Assembly: GCA_002633005.1 (NCBI GenBank)
Contig: NMRA01000036.1
Span: forward strand, 986,488-1,019,109
Reading direction: 5' to 3'
Origin: Phoronis australis
Lineage: Eukaryota; Phoronida; Phoronidae
Length of the DNA: 32,622 bases
Shown: piece by piece, positions 1 to 9,513 of the stretch
Layout of the letters: each line of letters opens with the position of its first letter
How positions within the stretch are numbered: the first letter of the stretch is position 1
Notes under the pieces: generated by a model
Told to the model about the DNA's origin: nothing
Seen by the model: only the letters and a program-made list of their open reading frames with translations
Database searches by the model: none
Made by a program: the position numbers and the translations under genes

Positions 1-655
1 ATACCGGTAGTCAGAATCATCCTAAAGTCGTCATCGTCCGTTGTCAACATCACATAAATACACTTGCTAAATTTAGTAAAGATCCTGCAAACGGTTTGGG
101 AGATACAGCCATGGGCGCAAAAAAAAACTGCCACTAGGAGGCACCACAGTAGTCCAAATCGTCTGAAAATCATTGTCAGCTGTCTTCCTTACAGTAAGCA
201 CATACACGCCAATTTTCACAATCATCCTTTGAGCGGTTTGGTTGATAGAGGGGTGGACGCAAAAATACAGACTCGAAAACAGTAAAAAAGGCCACTAGGT
301 GGCGCAAACTATGTCGAATCCATCTGAAAACAGGAGGATAGCGTCATCTCACTAATAGGTGCCAACATACCAAATTTCATGAAAATCCAATAAGGACTTG
401 TGAAGATACAAAGGTAAGCGTAAAAAAATTTAAATTGCCACTAGGGGGCACACCGGTAGTCGGATCCGTCCGAAAGTTCGCACATGCCGTCCCATTCATG
501 AATGGAACATATGTGCCAAAGTTCATGAACGTATGTCAAAGGGTTTTGGAGATAGAGGAGCGGACGCTGGACGGACGCCGCCCGGATGGACGGACGGACG
601 GACAGAGATGACGGCATAATGCGTCCACATATAAATATGTGGGCGCATAAAAATT
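1..655 (+). repeat. CTCF-box repeat family, copy A (5' truncated by window)
   Basis: Three monomers with core boxes at 131-144, 292-305 and 438-451, spaced 161 and 146 bp. The boxes read CCACTAGGAGGCAC, CCACTAGGTGGCGC and CCACTAGGGGGCAC, one of each monomer type A, B and C. The 3' end has a GGACGGACGG simple run, then a hairpin at 621-646 (stem GCGTCCACATAT, loop AA, one G.T pair), then ATAAAAATT. The copy lies in the TSC2 intron downstream of exon 12, antisense to the gene. The small ORFs within it change frame between monomers and are not genes. Coding potential is absent; the class of element is inferred, not proven. Confidence 0.85.
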
Positions 656-1470
656 CTCCAGGAATACATTTTTACCACATTCATAAGCCACTAAAAGTTG
701 TATGAGCTCTAGATTAGTGAGTAAAAATAACCAACTTCAAAGTAAGACAAAATACTGTACAAAGGAAGCAAAGCTGTTTATTAAGAGAATAATGAGCAGA
801 GCAAAATTTTGACCACAGTCTACCAATAGAAAAGAAAGTCATGAACTTCCCTCAATTCAAAGGTCGATTTTTTGTGAAACCCAAAATTTAGTCAAAATGG
901 TCAACACTTGTCATTGTGCAAAGCAAGACCTCCCAACTTGAAAGTATTATATTGAGACGTAATATTACCTAAACAGTGCTCAATAAAACTTCCAGTGTCA
1001 TGTTATCTGGCCCTAAATAATGGTGAACAACTGGGCCTAAAATTATGGTGACTGGTAGTACCCCCAATTACCAGTTGACAGCTCCAAGTGCACAACAAAC
1101 AGTTTCAATAAACGGTGTAAATAAGTCTATACTTCCATACATCAGTTTTTCTGACATATTGGCTGCAAATTTAAGGACGAGGTAGATAAGGATTTTATTG
1201 AAAAACGTCAAGGAATGTTTAGGAACATAAAGCAAATATTAGGAAAAAATAGAAGACCATTAATTATAATTATAATGCCAGACTTTGTTACTTACTGAGA
1301 TTAAGATTTTATAAAAAGCTTTTACATGAAAAACAAGGTGCATAACAGTTTGCACCAGATGAATTGTTGCTAGAACAATTGCTTCATTATAAAGGTTGAC
1401 ATACTATGAAGCCATTACTGATTGCTCTGTTCCGCACTTCAGGTAAAAATTCTCAAGTTTGGGACAAAGA
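656..1470. other. Unique intronic sequence between two repeat copies
   Basis: AT-rich sequence with no long ORF, no recognisable exon and no repeat I could match elsewhere in the window. No further TSC2 GAP-domain exon is visible here. Confidence 0.5.
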
Positions 1471-2465
1471 ACAAGAGCAATGTGGAGGGTTGAAATGCGC
1501 CCTCACGAATGTATCGCAAATGGTATGCTTTTAGGGTTATTTATTTGCATCATTAAAATGGCCACCAGATGCCGCAAAAACGTACAATCCATCCAAAAAT
1601 GGGAACATGCCATATTTCATAAAAATTTGTCAAGGAACTTCAGAGAAACAAAGGAAAAAAATATGAAAATGCCACTTGTGGGCACAGCGTCTGTTCCATA
1701 TGCCTGAAAGCCGTCATCTGTTATCTTCATATAAATTCACTTACTAAATTTAATAAAGATCCTGCAGTGGGTTTTGGAGATACAGCTACGGGCGCATAAC
1801 AAAACAAAACTACCGCTAGGAGGCACACCAGTAGTCAGATGCGTCTGAAAGTCATCGTCCTCCGTTGTCAACATCATATAAATACACTGACTAAATTTAG
1901 TAAAAATCCTGAGAATGGTTTAGGGGATTCAGCCATAGGCGCTAAAAATAAAACTGCCACTAGGGGGCGCCACAGTAGTCCAAGTTGTCGAAAAATCATT
2001 GTCAGCCATACACTTTATAGTAAGAACATATGTGCCAATTTTCACAATCATCCTTTGAGCGGTTTGGTTGATAGAGGGGTGGATGCAAAAAACAGATTCG
2101 CAAACAGTAAAAATGGCTACTAGGTGGCGCAAACCACGTCAAATCCATCTGAAAATGAGAGGATAGCGCCGTCTCACTAATAGGTGCCTATATATCAAAT
2201 TTTATGAAAATCCGTTGAGGACTTTTGAAGATACAAAGGTAAACATAAAAATCTAAAATTGCCACTAGGGGGCACACCGGTTGTCAGATCCGTCCGAAAG
2301 TTCACTCATGCTGTCCCATCCATGGAAAGAACACATGCGCAAAAATTTATGAACATACGTCAAGGCGTTTTGGAGATAGAGCAGTGGACGCTGGACACCA
2401 GATGGTGGACGGACATAGATGACGACATAATGCGTCCACATATAAATATGTGGGCACATAAAAAT
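1471..2465 (+). repeat. CTCF-box repeat family, copy B (complete, about 1.0 kb)
   Basis: The head ACAAGAGC is followed by a degraded hairpin and TTGAAATGCGCCC. Six monomers follow, with boxes at 1562, 1672, 1813, 1957, 2117 and 2262. Spacings are 110, 141, 144, 160 and 145 bp. The boxes at 1957-1970 and 2262-2275 match all 14 positions of the CTCF consensus CCASYAGRKGGCRS, and 2117-2130 matches 13. The tail repeats that of copy A: a GGACG-rich stretch, the hairpin around 2428-2455 and ATAAAAATT. It has the same orientation as copy A and lies in the same intron. Confidence 0.88.
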
Positions 2466-3118
2466 TAATTAAGAGCTTGTAACAATTTTTTTAAAAACAG
2501 GTAGTATCGGCCATTCCAAATTCAAGAATTACAAAAAAGAGTCTGAATAATTACCGAATTTTGAAATTTGGAGGTAAAGAGATATGGTGTTGGCTACATG
2601 TTTCAAATTTGTAGAGTAGTTTGTAACATTTGACTTCGTTGCCAGAATCATCTTTGACATTGGGTACAAGTGTCCGACTCTGTAATAAACACAGTGTCCC
2701 ATGTTTGAGAAATATGATTAACACTAACATTGTGCATGTCCCGAACTCCAGAATCACAAAAATTTCATTTTGACTTGAATTTTGGTGTTCTAAATTTAAG
2801 CAACAAGTCAAAACTGGAGAATGTTTACCGTGGATCAGCATTCGTGATAATGCCATGGGTTGACATGGTGGTTCTTGTATTGACAAAGTGTAAGGTGTCA
2901 TGGAACAAGCTGTTTTTTAAATGATACACAAACCTTAGTTTGTACCTGATGACTAAAGATCCAGGAAGAATACCTCTAAAACAAGCTTTAATGCGCTAGT
3001 GTAAAGAATTAACGCAAGTCCCATAATCAGCCTAACTTACTTTCAGTGTTGAGATTTTATAACTAGTCACATTAGACTTAGATTTCAACTTGGATGAAAA
3101 GAGACCTGCAGTACTCAC
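2466..3118. other. TSC2 intron downstream of exon 12
   Basis: The intron starts at 3118 with the donor GTGAGT and continues to the window edge. A 116-codon minus-strand ORF at 2551-2901 resembles nothing in tuberin and has no splice context. I see no exon here. Confidence 0.5.
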
Positions 3119-3663
3119 ATCACTCTGTGGAAGTAATATTGGTAAGTCATCAGCATTGCCAAACCTACAGCTGTAGTACAGCTGAAGAAACACGAAACTG
3201 GGGTTAACGCCACCTCGAAGAGGCTCCTTCAGGGACATCATCTGAGGTTTCATTGAGCAGTCAGAGCGTTCCATCGCCGCCCTCACCACTGAAATTGTGT
3301 GTCCTCGCGGTTTGCGCTCCGCTTGAAGTTCTCTGTTTTTGGCCAAGGCAATCTTTGACTGATCAACAGACAGACTTGCAGTCAATTGCAATTTTTCCGT
3401 TTTCAAACCCACTTCTGGCTTCGACTTCTCCGCTTCTGAAGACTGCATAATCTCATTAACAGTAGACTGATAACTATCACTTTCTTTCAATGTCTCCATA
3501 CTCGGTTTTGTCTGTGACAGCAGATCCGTGGTTTCCAGGGAGAGGTCTTTCACAAAATTCAACTCTGGTGAAGAAGCACTTCGTTTCAGAGGAATCTTTG
3601 TAGGAATTTGCAATCGCGTTGACTCACATTTATGATCTTCCTGATCAGGCGAGATGTCAGCAT
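3119..3663 (-). CDS. TSC2: Tuberin, exon 12 of window: phospho-regulatory segment and start of RapGAP domain
   Basis: This is the largest exon: 545 nt, entered in phase 1 after TATATTTTAG and left in phase 0 at GAT|GTGAGT. It encodes 182 residues counting the split first codon. About residues 25-35, PLKRSASSPEL, match human PLSKSSSSPEL, the AMPK/GSK3 site region. About residues 117-125, RKPRGHTIS, match human RPRGYTIS, which carries the Akt site Thr1462. At about 152, GVNPSFVFLQLYYS followed by LPILLP matches the opening of the GAP domain that acts on Rheb. The stretch between is Ser/Glu/Lys-rich and weakly conserved. The basic residue at -5 of the Akt-type threonine is Lys, not Arg. The catalytic asparagine thumb would be encoded by later exons left of the window. 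Identity rests on recall of the human protein and is firm. Confidence 0.96.
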
Positions 3664-5086
3664 CTAAAATATACTAGGCATATGAATGTATTCCATTGCC
3701 TTGTTGCAAAACCTATTAAAAGGCGTGACAACAATAAACTTTCAACTGAAGCGCCTTCTCGTGTAGGTTGAGAGTACACCTGACCAATTGTAAGAGTTAT
3801 TTCCAAGTGGTTGTTAAAGCTGCATTGTGCCCTGTTTAGTTAACTAAAATAAAAACTGAATTATGTCTTATACTCATAGTCTCATAAAATTGGTCACATA
3901 ATATTCCTTACAGTGATTCTATTTCCATTACCAAATCAAGCCATGGGCAATGAGTTGCAGTCAATGAGCCGCTGATGTTGTTAACATCGAAACCACCAGT
4001 GACAAAAATGGAAACCATCAGAGAAATGCAGCTTTAAGTTGGATGAATACAAAATGTGAAGAGAAAGAGAATGTTTGAAAATAGAATGACAGAATGATTT
4101 ATTTTGCAAGTGCTTTATACAATAAGTTTCAGTTATAGCATCATGTACTTATACAATGTACTTAGTGCACGATGGCAGTAAATAGCTTAACTACAAAATA
4201 ATTTGATTCTTTGACAGAGGGTGACGGAGTGTTTATAGCTGCAACAACTGGGTGAATGCAAGGTATTGCAAAGCCAGGTTCATGATTTTAAACCATAGCA
4301 AACAGGGTAAGATTCCGAATGTTTATGATTATGCTTTTTTGCCTGTAACATCATTCCACCTAGCATTGTATTTTAAACAATGCCTACAAACTGAAACTGA
4401 AGGAAACCATAGATGTTGCAACAAAATTCTATCACTCAACGAGCAAATTCTGCATGAGGTTTTGACTTTGATATGCTAGTTAGTGATTTCTAAGCCATTC
4501 TTCATATTAATTTTGGGCAGGCATAATTCTGAAATTCCATGGAATACCATTACCAGCATGGGTTAATGTCCATGTTCTGCTTAACTCCCAATCCAGAAAT
4601 GTCCAAATTTTGACTTTAACATTCATGCTTGGCTTAGTGCCCCCCACCCCCCGTCTCACAACAATTCTGGGTCCCTAAACGTTCACAACTTGGTAAATTT
4701 TAAGTTATGAACAGTGAGTGTCAGCAGCACTTTTCAGGTGGTACAATGGTACTGATGGAGACATAAAATATTGGTTCATGCCCATTTTAATATTATCACT
4801 GTTATGAGGAAAAACGATGAAAGCATTTTTGCACTGGGTGAAATGACCATCCGGGTAAACACTCATTGCCAATTTCTCAAAAAGTTCATTTTTAAATGCC
4901 CATCCTCATCTTAACGTCCTTCCTCAGCTTAACACCAAACACAAGGTTTTTGAATTGGCCGCCCTGGGTATGAAACCTGAATGAGAAAAGAAGTAAAAAC
5001 AACAAGTCACTTTTTACCAAAAGTTTTACGAAAAAGATGTAACAAAACAGTAACTTAATACTACCAACCCTTCTCTACTGTTTCAC
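3664..5086. other. TSC2 intron 11
   Basis: AT-rich intron with no recognisable repeat or ORF of note. A C-run (CCCCCCACCCCCCG) lies near 4640. The polypyrimidine and acceptor of exon 12 read ATATTTTAG. Confidence 0.5.
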
Positions 5087-5179
5087 CTTCCAGCATCATA
5101 CCACTTAGTGACAATGGTGTTGCGTAGACGTCCTCATGAATATTCATGTCCAAGGAGGCAGGGCTAAATGTCTGAGAAT
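5087..5179 (-). CDS. TSC2: Tuberin, exon 11 of window: linker exon with two in-frame donors
   Basis: A short exon entered in phase 1 after CCTTTTCAG. It encodes DSQTFSPASLD, then NIHEDVYATPLSLS. Two donors keep the frame: AGTG|GTATGA ends the exon at 5102 (78 nt), and GAAG|GTGAAA ends it at 5087 (93 nt) and adds GMMLE. Both leave phase 1, which fits exon 12. The next AG inside the exon would give an early stop, so the acceptor choice is safe. There is no clear match to the human linker, which is poorly conserved here. The assignment rests on position, splice sites, phase and acidic/serine composition, so this exon is less certain than its neighbours. Confidence 0.7.
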
Positions 5180-5363
5180 CTGAAAAGGGTTCATCTATTT
5201 TACATCAATATCTATGATTTTCACAGAACAAGGTCTATTACCTAGGGTCACCTGAAAATGATCTATACAATAACGGATCAAGGGAGAGTAATGTTGCACA
5301 AGGTCTAAGGCAATGTTGCTCCCCCCTAGATATGTCTGAGGGACCAGTCATCATTACATGACC

Positions 5364-6963
5364 ATAGACCCAATTCACGCGGCGGACATTAAAATCCAAA
5401 GCGAGGCTCACTGCAATAAACAAGTTGACAGTGTGAGTTAAATGGCCGGTCTTTCGAGTCCAACTAGGATATTAAATCTTAAAAATGTATCACTAATTAA
5501 CCACAGAGACGTAGAAAAATACATTAGAGAACAAGTCAATGCACCAAAGAGTTGTCTGACGAAAGGGTATAAGTTTTTTTCTGAAAACTAGGTTCGAAAC
5601 ATGAAAAGTAAATATGACCAAACTGCGGCGATTGTAGTGTTACGGATTAGGTTTCTTCTTGCAAATTGTTGATAAAAATGCTTTCTACACCAACCAGTTT
5701 ATCTGCTTGTATTGTTGACAAGTTGAAGATATATTCGACAGTGGTGGCTCATCGCATTTTACTGTCATGTGCAATTAGTCACATCTGGTTTAATTTGTTG
5801 ATCAAGAATATCAACAACAAGCATAGCCTAGGTCCTAATGAGGTAGGGACTACCAGGATTAAGAGTTGATTTTTCATTGATCTGAAAGAATAACTGATGT
5901 TAATATATTTTTATTAAAATAAAAAAACCAGGCTCGTAATTGAAAATAAAAATTATTTGACCATTTAAGTTTTAAATTTTGAAAAAAATTTAACGAGCAC
6001 AGCCCCGCTTTGGTATTATATCCAGGTTCTCATTCACTCCCTTGCACACATTCACAAGTAATTATTTGACCATCAATTCTGCTTTCTTGGTTTTAATAAT
6101 TCTTACGTCTATTTTAAGTGACTGTTAGGTTAATTCAAACATCAATATGGGCCAAGTTGAATTTTAAAATTAAAACACTTGATTCGTTCGTCCAAAGCAT
6201 AACCTCGTTTTAGAGCTAAATTTCAGTTAACTGGACAGAGCAAGCATAGTTATCATGTTTCTTCAGGGGCCTCGTTCATCCAAGGGAAAGGTGAGAGGGG
6301 AATTTTTTCACCGAGCGAAGTCAGCAGAAAAATCTACCTCCCCATCATCATCAATAGCACCCCACGGTGCCCTGTTGCAAGCTCTCATAGGCTCTCTCTC
6401 TCAGGTAGCATTTTGTGCTCTTTCAAATTGTCACTTGTGTGGTTACAGGTGATTTGAACTTCGGAGAGAGCTTTTCTATCCCTATGGGAATTTTTGGGCC
6501 ACGTGGGGCCGGGGCATTTTGGGGAATTTTTCAGTATTTTTGAGAGAGGAATAGGGCTGATATTCGGCCCCAAAATCGAGGGACTGAGGGCCCTGTCTTT
6601 TTTGGAAAGAAACATGAATCATCTTTCAACTCATAGTCATGAAAACACAGCCTGGCTGACCAAAGATTCTCCGGTCGTTGCTATGACGCTCGGCAACTGA
6701 GATGCGACAAAATATGATCTAACTTTCCGGAAACATTTACAGATTTTACACGGACATATTTTCCTTCGTCGCGCGTATGACAACGACCCAACGCTTCCGA
6801 TTCTCAACGTCCTCAGGGATTGTGAAACAGACAGTTGAGTGTCCGTATTTTTTCCAGCCATTAGAGCAACACAGAATACAACCAGTATGCCGATAAGCCA
6901 ACAGAGATATCGTAGCGAGCCTCGTTTTGGAACGCGCCTTCTGTCGGCGTGAATTGGGTCTAT
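5364..6963 (-). mobile_element. Possible THAP-domain DNA transposon (P/Kolobok-like), decayed
   Basis: The 17-mer ATAGACCCAATTCACGC occurs at 5364-5380 on the plus strand and at 6947-6963 on the minus strand. It is followed on both sides by a second shared block (TCCAAA, then CGAGGCTC, 15 of 18 matching). Together they form imperfect terminal inverted repeats of about 50 bp, 1.6 kb apart. A THAP-like zinc-finger segment lies just inside the right terminus and reads inward, as the N-terminal DNA-binding domain does in P and Kolobok transposases. The rest (5470-6640) is AT-rich with no transposase core, so the element looks gutted. I could not identify a target-site duplication. Two independent insertions of one repeat in opposite orientation are the alternative. 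Confidence 0.5.
6749..6889 (-). pseudogene. THAP-like zinc finger fragment
   Basis: This frame holds a segment that begins HTGCILCCSNGWKKYG, continues with STVCFTIPED, then RKRWVVVIR, and stops at 6746-6748. The order fits the THAP pattern: Cys pair, Asn, aromatic, Phe/Pro turn with acidic residues, basic residues, then Trp-x3-Ile-Arg. The second half of the domain (the Cys-x2-His pair) is missing after the stop. GTGTAA at the stop could be a splice donor. No in-frame Met is seen nearby. It lies inside the inverted-repeat-bounded element and is probably its transposase N-terminus. I matched it by eye only. Confidence 0.45.
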
Positions 6964-7392
6964 TGATGCCTTTTTCCTCTGACTTTGTGGCTTTATTAGA
7001 CTAGCATGTTCTTACTTGCATCGTCACTTAATAGTCAGGGTTTATTGTTTCTACTATCATGTCTGATTGGCCAAACCACCAATGTCAACATCTCACAACC
7101 CGAGTGACATGAATGGAAAGAGATATTCCACAATCAGCATGGCCAACAATACATCTTCTCCAGGAGATTTATTATTCTTTTGTTTCTTAATGGCCCTTAC
7201 TGTTTCATCGTATTGCCAATTTTTATAATGATCCTGATTGATGAATGCTGAGGCAGACAACAAAAACACTCCGAATTAATAACATGGCCAATACGTGGCG
7301 CAGAAAATATCGAATACATAATAATCCTTTGTCACAATAAGAACTTGTTGGCAAAATCACACGAAAAACATTAACGGCAAACATAAAAACTA

Positions 7393-8702
7393 CAAGAGCA
7401 ACGCGGAGCGTTGAAATGCGCCCACGAATACACCGCAAATGGTGTGCTTCTAGGGTTGTTTATTTGTTTCATAAAAATGGCCACTAGTTGGCGTAAAAAC
7501 GGCCAATCCATCTGAAAACGGGCACATGCCATCGCTTCTTTAATAGAAATTAATAAGCTATTTACCTAATTTCATAAAAATCTGTCAAGGAACTTCCGAG
7601 AAACAAAGGAAAACGGAAAAAAAATGAAACTGCCACTAAGAGGCACAGTGTTCATTGGATCAGCCTGAAAGATGTCATCGTCTGTTGTTACCTTCATATA
7701 AATACAATTATAAAGATCCTGCAGTGGGTTTAGGACACACAGTTATGAGCACAAAACAAAGCAAAACTACCACTAGGAGGCACCACAGTAGCCGAAGTCG
7801 TCACTGTCAACCGTCCTTTTCACACTGAGAACATATTTGACAATTTTCAAAATCATACAATGATTTGGTTGGTCGAGGGGTGGACGCCAAAAGACTCGAA
7901 AATAGCAAAAATGGCCACTAGGTGGCTCAAAGTACCTCGATCCCATCCAAAAACGGGAGGATAGCATCATCTCACCAGATGCATATATTCCAAATTTTAT
8001 GAAAATCTGTTGAGGACCTTTGAAGATACAGAGGTAAACGTAAAAAACTAAATTGCCACTAGAGGGCACACCGGTAGTCAGATCCGTCTGAAGGTCGTTG
8101 TCTATTGTCAACTTCATGTAAATACACTTGTTAAACTTAGTAAAGATCCTGCAAACAGTTTAGGAGATACAGCTATGGGCGCCATAAAAGAACTGTCACT
8201 AGGTGGCGCCACAGTAGTCGAAGTCGTCGCAAAATCATCGTCAGCCGTCATCTTCATAGTAAAAACACACATGACAATTTTCACAATCATCCTAAGAGCG
8301 GTTTGTTTGATAGAGGGGTGAATGCCAAAAACAGACTAAAAAGACAGTAAAAATGGCCACCAGGTGGCGCAAACTACGGCAAATGCACCCGAAAACTAAT
8401 AGATGCCTATGTGCCAAATTTTATGAAAATACGTTGAGGACATTAGAAAATATAGAGTTAAACGTAAAAAACTAAAATTGCCACTAGGGGGCACACTGGT
8501 AGTCGGATCCGTCCGAAAGTTTGCTCATGCCGTCCCATGCATAAAAAGAACGCGTGCAAAATACCATGAACATTCGTTGAATGGTTTTGGAGACAGAGCA
8601 GCGGACGCCAGATGACAGACGGACGGCTGGGCAGGTATAATGGTAATCTGCGCCATCTGGTAGCAATTTTTATGCGCCCACATAATATGTGGGCGCATAA
8701 AA
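7393..8702 (+). repeat. CTCF-box repeat family, copy C (complete, about 1.3 kb)
   Basis: The head has a perfect hairpin CAACGC-GGA-GCGTTG at 7399-7413, then ATGCGCCCAC. Eight monomers follow, with boxes at 7481, 7633, 7770, 7915, 8056, 8196, 8357 and 8481 (spacings 152, 137, 145, 141, 140, 161 and 124). Apart from the two edge monomers the order is A-B-C-A-B-C. Boxes at 8056, 8357 and 8481 match the CTCF consensus at all 14 positions. The tail ATGTGGGCGCATAAAAATT forms part of an 85-bp palindrome. The copy lies in the intron between exons 10 and 11, antisense to TSC2. Confidence 0.9.
8357..8370 (+). promoter_or_regulatory. Exact match to CTCF core consensus, one of ten in the window
   Basis: CCACCAGGTGGCGC fits all 14 positions of CCASYAGRKGGCRS. 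Other exact matches start at 292, 438, 1957, 2262, 8056, 8481, 13887, 14034 and 15650. All ten are on the plus strand and all lie in the repeat family. With equal base frequencies the chance expectation is 4^-9 x 2^-5 per site, about 0.008 for both strands of the window. That they bind CTCF is inference. The boxes may simply be the conserved core of the repeat. Confidence 0.45.
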
Positions 8703-8727
8703 ATTGCTACCAGATGGCGCAGATTAC
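8643..8727. repeat. Perfect 85-bp palindrome at the 3' end of copy C
   Basis: The arms are 42 bp with no mismatch around a single central A at 8685. The centre is the 3' terminal hairpin of the repeat family (CCCACAT/ATGTGGG). The outer arms hold CTACCAGATGGCGC at 8707-8720 and its reverse complement at 8650-8663, each 13 of 14 to the CTCF consensus. In the other copies only the inner 12 or so bp are palindromic, so here the symmetry has been extended into adjoining sequence. Extrusion as a cruciform or hairpin is possible. Confidence 0.97.
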
Positions 8728-8905
8728 ATCGTGTATGCCTCAAAAAACAAAAGGTGCTGTCGTTTCCATAATAGCCACCAAACTGCCAAATTTCATGAAA
8801 AACTGGCTATTAAGAACTCTGACAATGCTAAAATTGTTACTAAGCGACACAGTAGAAGTCAAATCTATCAAAAAGTCGTGGCTAGTCTTACAAACAATCT
8901 GGCTG
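8703..8905 (+). repeat. Diverged extra monomers adjoining copy C
   Basis: After the palindrome, CAGATGGCGCAGATTACATCG resembles the B-monomer core plus its flank. About 130 bp later TTACTAAGCGACACAGTAGAAG near 8836 resembles an A monomer. This looks like an older fragment of the same family abutting copy C head to tail. Confidence 0.55.
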
Positions 8906-9356
8906 TGTTAACTGAACAGCATAATACACTTCACTGAGCAACTGTCTTGCAAGAGAAGCGAAATCACACAAAACCATGCACACTCAAGGGAGTGAAGGTG
9001 CAAGTTTCGCGAGAATGCTACAGAAATCAAGAAAAAAGTTACCATTGAAGCAATTGATAAAAGGGACATAATTCATGACTCATGGGATAGAATTTACCAT
9101 CACATTCCTAGCAAAAGTGAAGATTTCTCATTGCAAGCCCATCGTTAATGTCTTAGGTATGTGGAATGAAGCCCTGGGTTGTTGAGATCAGGCTATTACA
9201 GGGTATTATCTGACCCTATCAGGTCTTGCTTAAGCCTGTTAATTCCATCACATAAACACACGCTCACTACTCTCAAGGTCTGTAAGAAGTGGATAGAAAA
9301 GGCTCATTTGGTCCTTAATGAAAATGATACGCCAGGCTTTCACTTATAACGCATAC

Positions 9357-9513
9357 CTGATGAAAGGTGCTTCTTTTTATAACTGTCATCATGGGAGGAT
9401 GAATCACTCTGTGAGAAATGCTTCTCATGTAGTGAGTCATACTCATTCTCGCCCAGGCTTTCACTGTCGATCTGACCCAGACTATCAGCATCATATGCTT
9501 TTTCCTGGCTAGC
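9357..9513 (-). CDS. TSC2: Tuberin, exon 10 of window: Ser/Asp-rich linker
   Basis: The acceptor GTTCCCTCTCAG precedes a 157-nt exon (phase 0 in, phase 1 out) ending TCATCAG|GTATGC. It encodes 52 residues starting ASQEKAYDAD, then an acidic/serine-rich run with SESLGENEYDSL and SQSDSSSHDD, ending in KKKHLSS. A second frame is also open across the exon, but only this one joins exon 9 (phase 0) and exon 11 (phase 1). Human tuberin has a similarly serine-rich, poorly alignable linker here. The human segment following the QGWAE block that includes the RSNTV and RSVSW motifs has no visible counterpart, so an additional small exon between exons 9 and 10 could have been missed. Confidence 0.75.

Noticed and set aside
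1-2465. CRISPR-like regular repeats
   Set aside because: The spacing is regular, but the repeats are diverged over the whole monomer, there are no unique spacers, and the DNA is clearly animal with spliced genes.
2551-2901. 116-codon minus-strand ORF
   Set aside because: No resemblance to tuberin GAP-domain sequence, no acceptor or donor in the needed phase 0, and atypical composition.
6478-6600. GGGGCC-rich patch that might be a CpG-island promoter
   Set aside because: It is short and flanked by AT-rich DNA, with no core promoter or transcript start evidence. It lies within the putative THAP element.
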